From Pantoea conspicua (GTDB lineage Bacteria > Pseudomonadota > Gammaproteobacteria > Enterobacterales > Enterobacteriaceae), in contig NZ_MLFN01000020.1 of the NCBI RefSeq assembly GCF_002095315.1, positions 1 through 56,878 of the forward strand: a stretch of DNA of 56,878 nt, read 5' to 3'. A program made the translations under genes and the position numbers. This document shows positions 20,540 through 30,871 of the stretch, piece after piece. Below the pieces are notes generated by a model. That model was not told the DNA's origin and did not search any database. It was given only the letters and a program-made list of their open reading frames with translations. Each line of letters begins with the position of its first letter. The stretch's first letter is position 1.

Positions 20540-20947
20540 TTAAAGTAAAAAATCGTCCAGCTGTTTGCCTTGTTCTTCCAGCGCTTTTTTAATCACGGCG
20601 GGGGTGCGGCCCTGACCGGTCCAGGTTCTGGATTCGCCTTTTTCATCAACGTAGTGATATTTTGCCGGACGTACTGAACGGTTACCTTTTCCTGTACCCT
20701 TGATATCTGACAGAGAGCTAAGCAGTTCATTCGGATCAATGCCATCCGCCAGCAGCATTTCACGATACTGATTAAGTTTACGTGCGCGCTCGGCACTTTC
20801 CGCCTGAGTCAGCGACTCTTCTTCGCGACGTTCTTTTACCACCACTTCAAGCTTTTCCAGCATCTCTTCCAGCGAGTCTACCGGATACTCTCTGGCCTGG
20901 GCACGCAGCGTACGGATATTATTAAGAACTTTTAGTGCTTCGCTCAT
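20540..20947 (-). CDS. hns: Nucleoid-associated silencer protein H-NS
   Basis: H-NS binds AT-rich, curved DNA and silences transcription, especially of acquired genes. The N-terminal coiled-coil oligomerisation region covers about residues 1-80 ([13 protein letters not shown], then a charged helix), and the DNA-binding domain ends in TWTGQGRTP near residue 110. Length is 135; E. coli has 137. It is divergent from tdk across a long AT-rich region, as expected for H-NS autoregulation. Confidence 0.96.
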   Translation of the reverse strand: MSEALKVLNNIRTLRAQAREYPVDSLEEMLEKLEVVVKERREEESLTQAESAERARKLNQYREMLLADGIDPNELLSSLSDIKGTGKGNRSVRPAKYHYVDEKGESRTWTGQGRTPAVIKKALEEQGKQLDDFLL

Positions 20948-21350
20948 TGTCCTGGTCTCTGAATAATAAAAAAGTTATTTTGCCCGACAATAGTAGAGGC
21001 GGTAATAAATAACTTCAACACAAATTAAAATTATAGCGTCAGTAAATATATAAATAGAGTCGAAACAAAAGTCATGCTTCAGTAAAATTTACTTTTTCCT
21101 TGTTTAAGACTATTACTTCACCGGTTTTAAAAGAAGTAAATTTAATACATTAAGGAAGGGGGTAAAAATTGCCGCCTGTTGTGGCTGGCTTAACCCAGAC
21201 CCGCTGCGCTGCGTGACGTCAGCAGGGCGGTGGTGTGCCAGCAACGGAACGCTGTTTGATCATTATTCGGGGATCCATCCCCTCGGTTTGGCGGCACTTT
21301 ATGCTAATATGCGCGCCATTCCGTTTAGTCCTGATGAAGAACCCGCTGCT
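20948..21350. promoter_or_regulatory. AT-rich hns/tdk divergent control region
   Basis: The first 200 bases upstream of hns are very AT-rich, with many short A and T tracts (such as AATAAATAAC and AAATATATAAATAG). These would curve and could bind H-NS itself. Closer to tdk the sequence becomes GC-rich. I see no ORF with a ribosome-binding site here; the in-frame extension of tdk upstream to 21213 is not coding by similarity. Confidence 0.5.
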
Positions 21351-21971
21351 ATGGCTCAACTCTATTTCTACTACTCTGCGATGAATGCAGGAAAATCGAC
21401 CGCCTTACTTCAGTCCTCTTACAACTATCAGGAACGCGGTATGCGGACGCTGGTCTATACCGCGGAAATTGACGACCGCTTCGGCGCTGGCACGGTAAGC
21501 TCCCGCATTGGTCTCTCGTCGCCTGCCTTGCTCTATAACGCAGAGACGTCGCTCTACCGCGATATCGCCAGCGAACATGCTGCGCAGGCTATTCACTGCG
21601 TGCTGGTCGATGAGAGTCAGTTCCTGACCCGTGAGCAGGTCAAAGCCCTGTCCGACGTGGTGGATAATCTCGATATTCCGGTGCTCTGCTATGGCCTGAG
21701 AACGGATTTCCGTGGAGAACTGTTTACCGGTAGCCAGTATCTGCTGGCATGGGCTGACAAGCTGGTTGAACTGAAGACGATTTGTCACTGTGGTCGTAAA
21801 GCCAGTATGGTGCTGCGGCTCGACAGCGAGGGGAAACCCTTTAGCGAAGGGGAGCAGGTGGTGATTGGGGGCAACGAACGCTATATCTCGGTATGTCGCA
21901 AACACTACAAACAGGCGATAGAGCAGGGATCGTTGCAGGCGATTTATGGTGCCCAGACGCCGCTCAACTGA
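21351..21971 (+). CDS. tdk: Thymidine kinase
   Basis: Tdk phosphorylates thymidine and deoxyuridine in nucleoside salvage. The P-loop is SAMNAGKST near residues 9-17, the catalytic glutamate is in VLVDESQFL, and the zinc cysteines lie in ICHCGRKA and VCRKHYK. The ATG at 21351 ([11 protein letters not shown]) is the known start and gives 206 residues, against 205 in E. coli; the open frame upstream is not homologous. A terminator shared with adhE follows. Confidence 0.95.
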   Translation: MAQLYFYYSAMNAGKSTALLQSSYNYQERGMRTLVYTAEIDDRFGAGTVSSRIGLSSPALLYNAETSLYRDIASEHAAQAIHCVLVDESQFLTREQVKALSDVVDNLDIPVLCYGLRTDFRGELFTGSQYLLAWADKLVELKTICHCGRKASMVLRLDSEGKPFSEGEQVVIGGNERYISVCRKHYKQAIEQGSLQAIYGAQTPLN

Positions 21972-21990
21972 TGCCAGCGTGACAGGCATA

Positions 21991-22015
21991 AAAAAACCCG
22001 CCGTAGCGGGTTTTT
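21991..22015. terminator. Bidirectional terminator between tdk and adhE
   Basis: The stem ACCCGC-CGTA-GCGGGT is flanked by an A run and a T run, so it works for tdk on the plus strand and for adhE on the minus strand. Confidence 0.88.
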
Positions 22016-22042
22016 ATTTACTTATCGATCAGAACGCATCGA

Positions 22043-24730
22043 TCAGACTTTTTTCGCTTTCTTCTCGACTTGCACACCTTTTACCGGCTGTTCGGCCACG
22101 GCTTCAGCGACGCTGGAGAAGGGCTCAACAAATTCGCGGCCATAATAGGTGTCCAGCATAATTTGTTTCAGCTCAGCAATCAGCGGATAACGTGGGTTAG
22201 CGCCGGTACACTGGTCATCAAAGGCATCATCTGCCAGCTTATCCACTTTCGCCAGGAAGTCCGCTTCTGCCACACCCGCTTCGCGGATAGAGGTTGGGAT
22301 ACCCAGTTGGGTTTTAAGCTCATCCAGCCACGCCAGCAGTTTTTCAATTTTCTGCGCGGTGCGGTCGCCCGGTGCCGACAGGCCTAAGTGATCGGCCACT
22401 TCGGCGTAGCGACGACGTGCCTGTGGACGGTCATACTGGCTGAAAGCGGTCTGTTTAGTCGGGTTATCGTTCGCGTTGTAGCGAATGACATTGGCGATTA
22501 ACAGCGAGTTAGCCAGGCCATGCGGGATATGGAACTCTGAACCCAGTTTATGCGCCATGGAGTGACAGACCCCAAGGAAGGCGTTGGCAAAGGCGATACC
22601 AGCGATGGTGGCTGCATTGTGCACACGTTCACGCGCTACCGGATTTTTCGCACCTTCAGCATAGCTGGCGGGCAGATTCTCTTTCAGTAATTTGAGTGCC
22701 TGCAACGCCTGACCGTCAGAGTATTCATTCGCCAGCACTGAAACATAGGCTTCCAGGGCGTGAGTAACCGCATCCAGACCGCCAAAGGCGCAGAGCGAAC
22801 GCGGCATATCCATCACCAGATTGGCATCGACAATCGCCATATCCGGGGTTAATGCATAGTCAGCCAGCGGGTATTTCTGGCCGGTAGCATCATCGGTCAC
22901 TACCGCAAACGGCGTCACTTCTGAACCGGTACCGGAGGTAGTGGTGATCGCTACCATGCGCGCTTTCACGCCCATTTTCGGGAATTTGTAGATACGTTTA
23001 CGGATATCCATGAAACGTAACGCCAGCTCTTCGAAATGCGTTTCCGGATGCTCGTACATCACCCACATGATTTTCGCCGCATCCATCGGTGAACCGCCGC
23101 CCAACGCGATAATCACGTCAGGTTTGAAGCTATTCATCTGCTCTGCGCCTTTACGCACGATGCTCAGCGTCGGGTCAGCTTCCACTTCAAAGAACACTTC
23201 GGTCTCAACGCCGTGCGCTTTCAGTACGCGGATCACCTGATCTGCATAGCCGTTGTTGAACAGGAAGCGGTCAGTGACGATGAACGCACGTTTGGCGCCA
23301 TCCGTAGCCACTTCTTCCAGCGCAATTGGCAGAGAGCCCCGACGGAAGTAGATGGATTTAGGAAGTTTATGCCACAACATATTCTCAGCTCGCTTGGCGA
23401 CAGTTTTGGTATTGATCAGATGTTTCGGACCGACGTTTTCAGAGATGGAGTTACCGCCCCATGAACCACAACCCAGCGTCAGAGAAGGTGCCAGTTTAAA
23501 GTTGTAGAGGTCGCCGATGCCGCCCTGAGAAGCCGGGGTATTGATCAGGATACGTGCGGTCTTCATTTTGTCGCCGAAATAGTGCACGCGCTCGGTCTGG
23601 TTGTCCTGGTCGGTGTAGAGACAGGAGGTGTGACCGATGCCGCCCATCGCCACCAGTTTTTCCGCTTTATTAACCGCGTCGTGGAAATCTTTCGCCCGGT
23701 ACATCGCCAGCGTCGGTGACAGTTTTTCGTGGGCAAAAGGCTCAGACTCGTCCACCAGCTGCACTTCGCCAATCAGAATCTTGGTGCTCGGAGGAACGGT
23801 AATGCCCGCCATCTCAGCAATTTTAAACGCTGGCTGACCGACGATGGCGGCATTCAGGCCACCGTTTTTCAGAATGATGTTCTGCACTGCACTTAACTCA
23901 GCACCCTGCAGCATATAGCCGCCGTGGCTGGCAAAGCGTTCACGTACCGCATCATAGGCAGAATCCACCACAATCACTGACTGCTCGGAGGCGCAGATCA
24001 CACCGTTATCGAAGGTTTTCGACATCAGGATTGAGGCCACAGCGCGTTTCACATCTGCCGTTTCATCAATCACTACAGGTGTATTACCAGCACCGACACC
24101 GATGGCAGGTTTACCTGAACTGTACGCCGCCTTCACCATGCCTGGACCACCGGTTGCCAGAATCAGGTTGATGTCAGGGTGATGCATTAACTGATTAGAG
24201 AGCTCAACCGAAGGGGCATCAATCCAGCCGATAATATCTTTAGGTGCGCCAGCCGCGATGGCTGCCTGCAACACGATATCCGCCGCTTTATTGGTGGCGT
24301 CTTTGGCACGTGGATGGGGTGAGAAAATGATGCCGTTACGGGTTTTCAGGCTGATCAGGGCCTTAAAGATAGCGGTGGAAGTAGGGTTAGTGGTCGGAAC
24401 GATACCGCAGATCAAACCAATCGGCTCAGCGATAGTGATGGTACCGAAAGTGTCGTCGGTGGCTAACACACCGCAGGTTTTTTCATCTTTGTAAGCATTG
24501 TAGATATATTCAGAAGCAAAATGATTTTTGATCACCTTATCTTCAACGATGCCCATGCCGGATTCGGCAACGGCCATTTTAGCAAGGGGAATTCGGGCAT
24601 CTGCGGCGGCAAGCGCGGCAGCACGGAAAATGGCGTCAACCTGTTGTTGGGAAAAGTTGGCGTATTCACGCTGTGCTTTTTTTACACGTTCAACCAGTGC
24701 ATTAAGTTCAGCGACATTAGTAACGGCCAT
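22043..24730 (-). CDS. adhE: Bifunctional aldehyde-alcohol dehydrogenase
   Basis: AdhE reduces acetyl-CoA to acetaldehyde and then to ethanol, regenerating NAD in fermentation, and forms helical filaments (spirosomes). The N-terminal aldehyde dehydrogenase domain (about 1-440) has its catalytic cysteine in NGVICASEQSV near residue 246. The C-terminal iron-dependent alcohol dehydrogenase domain (about 450-870) has the metal-binding GLDAVTHALEAY and GVCHSMAHKLG histidines. The ATG at 24728-24730 has AGGAGAA upstream and gives 895 residues (891 in E. coli); the open frame to 24838 is not homologous. A perfect FNR palindrome lies 210 bases upstream. Confidence 0.96.
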   Translation of the reverse strand: MAVTNVAELNALVERVKKAQREYANFSQQQVDAIFRAAALAAADARIPLAKMAVAESGMGIVEDKVIKNHFASEYIYNAYKDEKTCGVLATDDTFGTITIAEPIGLICGIVPTTNPTSTAIFKALISLKTRNGIIFSPHPRAKDATNKAADIVLQAAIAAGAPKDIIGWIDAPSVELSNQLMHHPDINLILATGGPGMVKAAYSSGKPAIGVGAGNTPVVIDETADVKRAVASILMSKTFDNGVICASEQSVIVVDSAYDAVRERFASHGGYMLQGAELSAVQNIILKNGGLNAAIVGQPAFKIAEMAGITVPPSTKILIGEVQLVDESEPFAHEKLSPTLAMYRAKDFHDAVNKAEKLVAMGGIGHTSCLYTDQDNQTERVHYFGDKMKTARILINTPASQGGIGDLYNFKLAPSLTLGCGSWGGNSISENVGPKHLINTKTVAKRAENMLWHKLPKSIYFRRGSLPIALEEVATDGAKRAFIVTDRFLFNNGYADQVIRVLKAHGVETEVFFEVEADPTLSIVRKGAEQMNSFKPDVIIALGGGSPMDAAKIMWVMYEHPETHFEELALRFMDIRKRIYKFPKMGVKARMVAITTTSGTGSEVTPFAVVTDDATGQKYPLADYALTPDMAIVDANLVMDMPRSLCAFGGLDAVTHALEAYVSVLANEYSDGQALQALKLLKENLPASYAEGAKNPVARERVHNAATIAGIAFANAFLGVCHSMAHKLGSEFHIPHGLANSLLIANVIRYNANDNPTKQTAFSQYDRPQARRRYAEVADHLGLSAPGDRTAQKIEKLLAWLDELKTQLGIPTSIREAGVAEADFLAKVDKLADDAFDDQCTGANPRYPLIAELKQIMLDTYYGREFVEPFSSVAEAVAEQPVKGVQVEKKAKKV

Positions 24731-24939
24731 GGTGTTCTCCTGAAGGAAGTTAAACTTTTTTAGTAAGCAATCCTGCGTCCTGAGTATAGTCCCGCCTGGC
24801 TGGTACGCCGGACTGGGCCAGAACACCCGGATTTTCAACTGTTTACTAAACTAGTCTGCTCTCCCGGCAACGATGGTGACCATTGATGCCGTTAATACTT
24901 CCGTTGCGAAAAGATTACCTGGTTTGAGGTAGAGTAATT

Positions 24940-24953
24940 TTGATGCAGATCAA
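24940..24953. promoter_or_regulatory. FNR box upstream of adhE
   Basis: TTGATGCAGATCAA is a perfect match to the FNR consensus TTGAT-N4-ATCAA. It lies 210 bases upstream of adhE and 237 upstream of ychE. adhE is the metabolic candidate, since it is induced without oxygen in E. coli. Which promoter it controls is inferred. Confidence 0.65.
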
Positions 24954-25189
24954 TTTAAACCCAAGCTGACACCTTTCAGCCGCACTTTTCAGCGCCTGCC
25001 TGTCAAAACCGGTTACGCCTCTGGGTAGCCAGCTTGTAGCGGCTAAAACCAGCGGGTTTTTATTGTCTGGTAAAATGCGCTAAGACGCTGGTCAATTGGC
25101 AGAATAAATAGCTGTTCTCACATCTGGCATCAGGGCGCGTTTTCCCTTACATTAGGCGCGTTTTCCTCCCCTGTGGTACGGAGTCTGTC

Positions 25190-25837
25190 GTGAACCCTGC
25201 GCTATTAGATTTATCAGGCTATATCAAATTTTTTGTCGGTCTCTTTGCGCTGGTTAACCCGGTAGGCATTATTCCGGTCTTTATCAGCATGACCCGCTAT
25301 CAGGGCGTAACTGAGCGTAATAAAACCAATCTGACAGCTAACCTCGCGGTGGCAATCATTTTATGGACTTCACTGTTTCTCGGTGATGCGATATTGCATA
25401 TCTTCGGCATCTCGATTGACTCGTTCCGCATCGCCGGCGGTATTCTGGTGGTCACTATCGCGATGTCGATGATCAGCGGCAAGCTGGGTGAAGATAAGCA
25501 GAATAAACAGGAAAAATCAGAAACCGCGATTCGCGAAAGCGTCGGAGTGGTCCCGCTGGCACTGCCCCTGATGGCCGGACCGGGTGCCATCAGTTCGACC
25601 ATCGTCTGGAGCACCCGCTATCACAGCTGGCTCAATCTGCTCGGGTTCAGCCTGGCGATTGCGCTGTTCGCCTTTTGCTGCTGGCTACTGTTTCGCGCCG
25701 CGCCATTGATGGTTCGGGTATTGGGCCAGACCGGTATCAACGTCATCACCCGTATTATGGGACTGTTGCTGATGGCGCTGGGTATTGAGTTTGTGGTGAC
25801 CGGTATGAAAGCTATTTTCCCGGGCTTGCTGAATTAA
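25190..25837 (+). CDS. ychE: MarC family inner-membrane protein YchE
   Basis: The 215-residue protein has six predicted membrane segments and the MarC family core: FALVNPVGIIPVF near residues 19-31, SFRIAGGILV near 80 and MAGPGAISS near 127. Function is unknown; MarC was once thought to affect multiple antibiotic resistance, which was not confirmed. The GTG start at 25190 has GGAG 7 bases upstream and fits the E. coli length. It sits between adhE and opp as in E. coli. Confidence 0.93.
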   Translation: MNPALLDLSGYIKFFVGLFALVNPVGIIPVFISMTRYQGVTERNKTNLTANLAVAIILWTSLFLGDAILHIFGISIDSFRIAGGILVVTIAMSMISGKLGEDKQNKQEKSETAIRESVGVVPLALPLMAGPGAISSTIVWSTRYHSWLNLLGFSLAIALFAFCCWLLFRAAPLMVRVLGQTGINVITRIMGLLLMALGIEFVVTGMKAIFPGLLN

Positions 25838-26413
25838 CACGTCACTTATTTCAGCAGGCGAAATGAAAGGATGATTCATTATGGTGCAAGATCTGCTTTT
25901 TCTGCACCAAAAAAAGGCAATTATTCATCCGGCTTAATAGATTCAGCAGATTATCACTTTTATTACTGCCTGCCGGGATACGCACTGATGATGCTGTAAA
26001 GAATGTCACGATTTTCACATGATAATCTGCTTGTTATTTCCTGCTTAACCTGACAAATCACGCCCGTTTCGCTGACGGGCGTGCATTCATCGCGTCTCCC
26101 CGCGCCGCCTCCGAATAAATGCCAGAATGGCGCAATAGCGCCGTTGCCTGCGCCTGCTTTCGCAGCCTTTTAACTAAAATCACTATTTTTCATATCGATA
26201 AGATATTTTCAGGTCGAAAATTAACACTTCCGCTTCCCGAGAACTCATGATAAAAGAGAATTAGTTAACATTTTTAGCTATTTTGCTTTGGCACCCATTC
26301 ACGGCTTCTGATAATTTTTGGCGTAACGTAAAAATTTTTTACCGAAAGCCCAAAGTGAGAATGCTTTTTGCTTAAGCCTATCGGGATATTTAATAAAAGG
26401 TTGTCGCTTTCGC
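25838..26413. other. ychE-oppA intergenic region, no gene seen
   Basis: This region of about 575 bases holds no ORF with a ribosome-binding site. There is a strong hairpin CACGCCCGT / ACGGGCGTG at 26059-26083 without a T run on either side, and an imperfect inverted repeat GGTGCA / TGCACC at 25883-25908. The part nearest oppA is AT-rich and presumably holds the opp promoter. Confidence 0.5.
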
Positions 26414-26422
26414 ATGACTGGG

Positions 26423-28049
26423 ATGAAAAAATTGCAGCAGCAACGGTCAAAAAATTGCTTTAACGTTGTTAATCGCCTTTTCACCGGCTTACGCCGCAAC
26501 GGTGCCATCCGAAACCCCTCTGGCACCGCAGCAGCAGATCGTGATCAACAATGGCACTGAGGTGGCGTCACTTGACCCACATAAAACCGAAGGCGTGCCC
26601 GAATCCAATATTATTCTTAACCTGCTCGATGGGTTAGTGAATACCGATAACAGCGGCAACGTGGTGCCCGGCGTCGCGAAGAGCTGGCAAAACCAGCAGG
26701 GAAGGCAGTGGACCTTTACCCTGCGTGATGACGCGAAATGGAGCAACGGTCAGCCGGTTACCGCCGATGATTTTGTCTACAGCTGGCGACGTCTGGCGGA
26801 CCCTGATACTGCTTCTCCTTATTCCAGCTATCTGCAGGCGGCCCATTTTGCCAATATTGATGCTATCCTGGCGGGTAAAGCGTCACCCGATCAGCTCGGC
26901 GTCAAGGCGCTGGATGCTCACCATCTGCAGATTACCCTGAGCGAGCCGGTGCCTTATCTGGTGGCAATGCTGGCACATACTGCGATGAAGCCGGTCTATG
27001 GCCCGGCGATCAAACAGTGGGGCGAGGCCTGGACGAGGCCGGGTCACTACGTCGGCAATGGCGCGTATACCCTGAGCGACTGGGTTGTTAACGAAAAAAT
27101 TGTGCTGAAGCGCAATCCACATTACTGGGATAACCGCCATACGGTGATTGAGCAGGGCACGTTCCTGCCGATCGCCTCTGAGAACAGCGATATCAATCGC
27201 TATCGCAGCGGTGGTACCGACATAACCAACAGCGCAATACCGCCAGAAATGTTCGGCAAACTGCGCCAGGAGTTGGGCGACCAGGTCAAAGTCAGTCCGC
27301 TTCTCTGCACATTTTATTATGAAATCAATAATAAAAAGCCGCCATTTACCGACCCCCGGGTACGTGCCGCGATCAAAATGACCCTCGACCGTGAGGTGAT
27401 AGCCAACAAGATCATGGGGCAGGGCCAGATTCCGGCCTATAGCTTCACCCCGCCGTTTACCGCGGGCATCAATTTAACCCCACCGGAGTGGTTTAAAGGG
27501 AGCCAGGCGCAGCGCAATCAGGCCGCGAAAAAGCTGCTGGCAGAGGCGGGATTTGATGCCAGCCATCCGTTAAGTTTCACGCTGCTCTATAACACCTCCG
27601 ATCAGAACAAACGCCAGGCGATCGCTGCTGCCTCCATGTGGCAGAAAAACCTCGGGGCGAAGGTGACGTTACAGAATCAGGAGTGGAAAACGCTGCTGGA
27701 GACCCGTCATCAGGCGCAGTATGACGTGGTTCGCGCGACCTGGTGCGCCGATTACAACGAGCCGTCGACGTTCCTCAACATGCTGGTCAGCAACGCGTCG
27801 ATCAATACCGCGTTTTACAGCAGCCCGGTCTTTGACCGTCTGATGGCTGAAACCCTGACTGCCGGGAGTGAAGCGCAACGCGCCAGCCTCTATCAGCAGG
27901 CTGAAACACAACTCGACAAAGACTCACCAATTGTGCCAGTTTACTACCGCGTGAGTGTGCGCCTGGTGAAGCCCTGGGTTGGCGGCTTTACGGGCAAAGA
28001 CCCGCAGGACATGACAGACCTGAAATACTATTTCATCAAACAACACTGA
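26423..28049 (+). CDS. oppA: Oligopeptide ABC transporter binding protein, paralog 1, frameshifted in the signal peptide
   Basis: This periplasmic solute-binding protein (SBP family 5) closely resembles OppA. It has EVASLDPHKTEGVPESN after the signal peptide, the LRDDAKWSNGQPVTADDFVYSW block and a PVYYR C-terminal region. No ATG lies in the main frame; the first possible start is a TTG at 26466, inside the signal peptide. Reading from the ATG at 26423 and removing one A from the run at 26426-26431 gives MKNCSSNGQKIALTLLIAF, then a signal cleavage site after AYA, and 541 residues (543 in E. coli OppA). It differs clearly in sequence from the second copy, so it is an old duplicate. Confidence 0.82.
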
Positions 28050-28155
28050 GCCGCGCGCTTACCCGGCGAGACAGTCGGGGAGCGCGTGATCGTGCAGACC
28101 ACGTAATGCGGTCACTATCCTCAGGTTAACCAGCCGGGGATCCCGAGACGGGGGA

Positions 28156-28181
28156 CGCCGGGGCAGCCAATCGCCCCGGCG
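28156..28181. other. Strong hairpin between the two oppA genes
   Basis: CGCCGGGGC and GCCCCGGCG form a 9-base perfect stem with an 8-base loop, 26 bases before the second oppA start. No T run follows, so it is more likely an mRNA-stabilising or processing element than a terminator. Confidence 0.55.
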
Positions 28182-28206
28182 ACGATAATAAAACTGGAGT
28201 GTAATA

Positions 28207-29846
28207 ATGAACAACATCACGAAAAAAGCCTGATTGCAGCGGGCGTATTCGCTGCAATCAGCGCACTGGCAGGGAATGCGGTTCTGGCAGCTACCGTGCC
28301 AGCTGGCGTTGAGCTGGCAGCAAAACAGGAACTGGTTCGCGGGAATGGCGATGAGGTGCAGTCGCTTGATCCGCACAAAATTGAAGGCGTACCGGAAGAT
28401 AACGTGGCGCGCGATCTCTATGAAGGTCTGCTGGTCAGTGACAGCAACGGTCATCCGGTACCGGGCGTGGCGGAAAGTTACGAAAATAAAGATTTCAAAG
28501 TGTGGACTTTCCACTTGCGTAAGAACGCCAAATGGTCGAACGGTGAGCCGGTTACCGCACAGGACTTCGTCTACAGCTGGCAGCGTCTGGTTGACCCGAA
28601 AACCGCGTCACCTTACGCCAGCTATCCGCAGTACGGTCATATTCTTAACGTCGACGATATCATCGCGGGCAAAAAACCGACCTCCGATCTTGGCGTGAAG
28701 GCGATTGATGATCATACGCTGGAAGTGACGCTGAGCGAGCCGGTCCCTTATTTCGATAAGCTGATGATCAACTCAGTGATGTCGCCAGTGTATAAACCGG
28801 CGATTGAGAAATTCGGCGATCAGTGGACGCAGCCACAGAACTGGGTCGGCAACGGTGCGTTTAAGCTGGAGGCGCACGTCATCAATGAGCGCATCACCCT
28901 GGTGCGTAACCCGAACTACTGGGACAACGAACATACCGTGCTGAACAAGGTCACCTTCCTGCCAATCAACTCCGAAGTCAGCGACGTTAACCGTTACTTC
29001 TCCGAGAACGGCAGCGACATGACCTACAACAACATGCCGATTGAGCTGTTCAAGAAGCTCCAGCGTGACAACGGTAAAGAGCTGCACGTTGATCCTTATC
29101 TCTGCACCTACTACTACGAAATCAATAACCAGAAAGCGCCATTTACCGATCCGCGCGTGCGCGCCGCCCTGAAGCTCGGCCTGGATCGTGACATCATGGT
29201 CAATAAAGTGCTGGCGCAGGGTCAGGTGCCAGCCTATAGCTTCACGCCGCCATCCACCGACGGTATGGACATTCTGCCGCCAGACTGGTTTAAGTGGTCG
29301 CAGGTAAAACGTAATGAAGAGGCGAAAAAACTGCTGGCTGAAGCCGGTTATACCGCCGACAAACCGCTGACCTTCAACCTGCTGTACAACACCTCCGATC
29401 TGCATAAGAAGCTGGCCATTGCCGCCTCGTCGATCTGGAAGAAGAACATCGGGGTGAACATCAAGCTGGAAAACCAGGAGTGGAAAACCTTCCTCGACAC
29501 CCGTCATCAGGGCAACTTTGACGTGTCGCGTGCCGCCTGGTGCGCGGACTATAACGAACCGACCTCATTCCTGAACATCATGCAATCCAACAGCAGCAGT
29601 AACACTTCGCATTATAAGAGCGAGGCGTTCGATCAGGTGCTGCGTGACGCGATCAAAGCGCCGGACGATAAAGCGCGTGCTGCCGATTACCAGCGTGCTG
29701 AGCAGATTCTGGATAAAGACAGCACCATCGTCCCGGTCTACTACTACGTGAATGCGCGTCTGGTGAAACCTTACGTTGGCGGTTATACCGGTAAAGATCC
29801 GCTGGATAAATCGCAGGATAAGAACTTCTACATCATTAAACACTAA
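28207..29846 (+). CDS. oppA: Oligopeptide ABC transporter binding protein OppA (paralog 2), frameshifted in the signal peptide
   Basis: OppA captures peptides of two to five residues in the periplasm. This copy is the closer match to E. coli OppA: EVQSLDPHKIEGVPEDN, YLCTYYYEINNQKAPFTDPRVR and the C-terminal YYYVNARLVKPYVGGYTGKDPLD. The ATG at 28207 has GGAG 8 bases upstream and starts MNNITKK, then a stop follows because the A run at 28222-28227 is one base short. Adding one A gives SLIAAGVFAAISALAG, a normal signal peptide, and 546 residues. A strong hairpin after the stop should reduce read-through into oppB, as in E. coli, where OppA is made in excess. Confidence 0.88.
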
Positions 29847-29868
29847 TAGCACACAGGCTATCGACAGT

Positions 29869-29897
29869 GGCGGCGCGTCTGCGCCGCCTTTACGTTT
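29869..29897 (+). terminator. Attenuating terminator between oppA and oppBCDF
   Basis: The stem GGCGGCGC-GTCT-GCGCCGCC is followed by TTTACGTTTTTTT. It can set a high ratio of binding protein to membrane components. Confidence 0.75.
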
Positions 29898-29936
29898 TTT
29901 TATTTGTTGTGAAGCAACAGCCTGGTAGGTACGGCA

Positions 29937-30857
29937 ATGTTAAAATTCATCCTGCGTCGCTTGCTTGAAGCGGTCCCGACGCTGTTCGTTCTGATTACCA
30001 TCTCCTTCTTTATGATGCGACTGGCACCCGGCAGTCCCTTTACCGGTGAGCGCACCCTGGCGCCGGAAGTCATGGCTAATATTGAGGCGAAATATCACCT
30101 CAACGACCCGATTAGTAAACAGTATGTCGATTACCTGGTGCAGCTGGCGCACGGCGATTTCGGCCCCTCATTTAAATACAAAGATTATTCGGTTAACTAT
30201 CTGGTTGGTCATGCGTTTCCGGTTTCAGCCAAACTCGGTCTGGCCGCCTTTCTGCTGGCGGTGGTGCTGGGCGTAACTGCTGGCGTTATCGCCGCGCTGA
30301 AACAGAACAGCCTGTGGGATTTCGCGGTGATGGGGGTGGCAATGACCGGCGTGGTAATACCGAGTTTCGTGGTAGCGCCGCTGCTGGTTCTGGTGTTCGC
30401 CATCACCCTGAAATGGCTGCCCGGCGGAGGCTGGAATGGCGGACAGTGGAACTACATGCTGTTGCCGATGGTGGCGCTGTCACTGGCCTATATCGCCAGC
30501 ATCGCGCGTATTACCCGCGGATCGATGATTGAAGTGATGCACTCCAACTTTATCCGTACCGCCCGTGCAAAAGGGCTGCCGCTGCGCCGCATCGTGCTGC
30601 GCCACGCGCTGAAACCTGCGCTGCTGCCGGTCATCTCCTACATGGGACCTGCCTTTGTCGGCATCATCACCGGTTCGATGGTGATTGAGTCCATCTACGG
30701 TCTGCCGGGCATTGGACAGCTGTTTGTGAACGGCGCGCTGAACCGCGACTACTCACTGGTGATGAGCCTGACCATTCTGGTGGGGTTACTGACCATTCTG
30801 TTTAACGCGATTGTCGACGTGCTGTATGCCGTCATCGATCCGAAAATTCGTTACTGA
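29937..30857 (+). CDS. oppB: Oligopeptide ABC transporter permease OppB
   Basis: OppB is one of the two inner-membrane permeases of the Opp importer. It has 306 residues with six membrane segments, starting with LRRLLEAVPTLFVLITISFF, and the cytoplasmic coupling loop of the family (RTARAKGLPLRRIVLRHAL, about residues 202-220) that contacts the ATPases. Length equals the E. coli protein. oppC starts 14 bases after its stop. Confidence 0.95.
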   Translation: MLKFILRRLLEAVPTLFVLITISFFMMRLAPGSPFTGERTLAPEVMANIEAKYHLNDPISKQYVDYLVQLAHGDFGPSFKYKDYSVNYLVGHAFPVSAKLGLAAFLLAVVLGVTAGVIAALKQNSLWDFAVMGVAMTGVVIPSFVVAPLLVLVFAITLKWLPGGGWNGGQWNYMLLPMVALSLAYIASIARITRGSMIEVMHSNFIRTARAKGLPLRRIVLRHALKPALLPVISYMGPAFVGIITGSMVIESIYGLPGIGQLFVNGALNRDYSLVMSLTILVGLLTILFNAIVDVLYAVIDPKIRY

Positions 30858-30871
30858 TTGCGGAGTTCGCC

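Noticed and set aside
21213..21350. N-terminal extension of tdk
   Set aside because: The known Tdk start [10 protein letters not shown] is at 21351 and the extension is not similar to any Tdk.
24731..24838. N-terminal extension of adhE
   Set aside because: It crosses the AGGAGAA ribosome-binding site of the real start at 24730.
26059..26083. Hairpin at 26059-26083 as a terminator
   Set aside because: There is no T run on either strand, and ychE ends more than 200 bases earlier.
28773..29507. 244-codon ORF antisense to oppA
   Set aside because: A shadow of the highly biased oppA codons; no ribosome-binding site.
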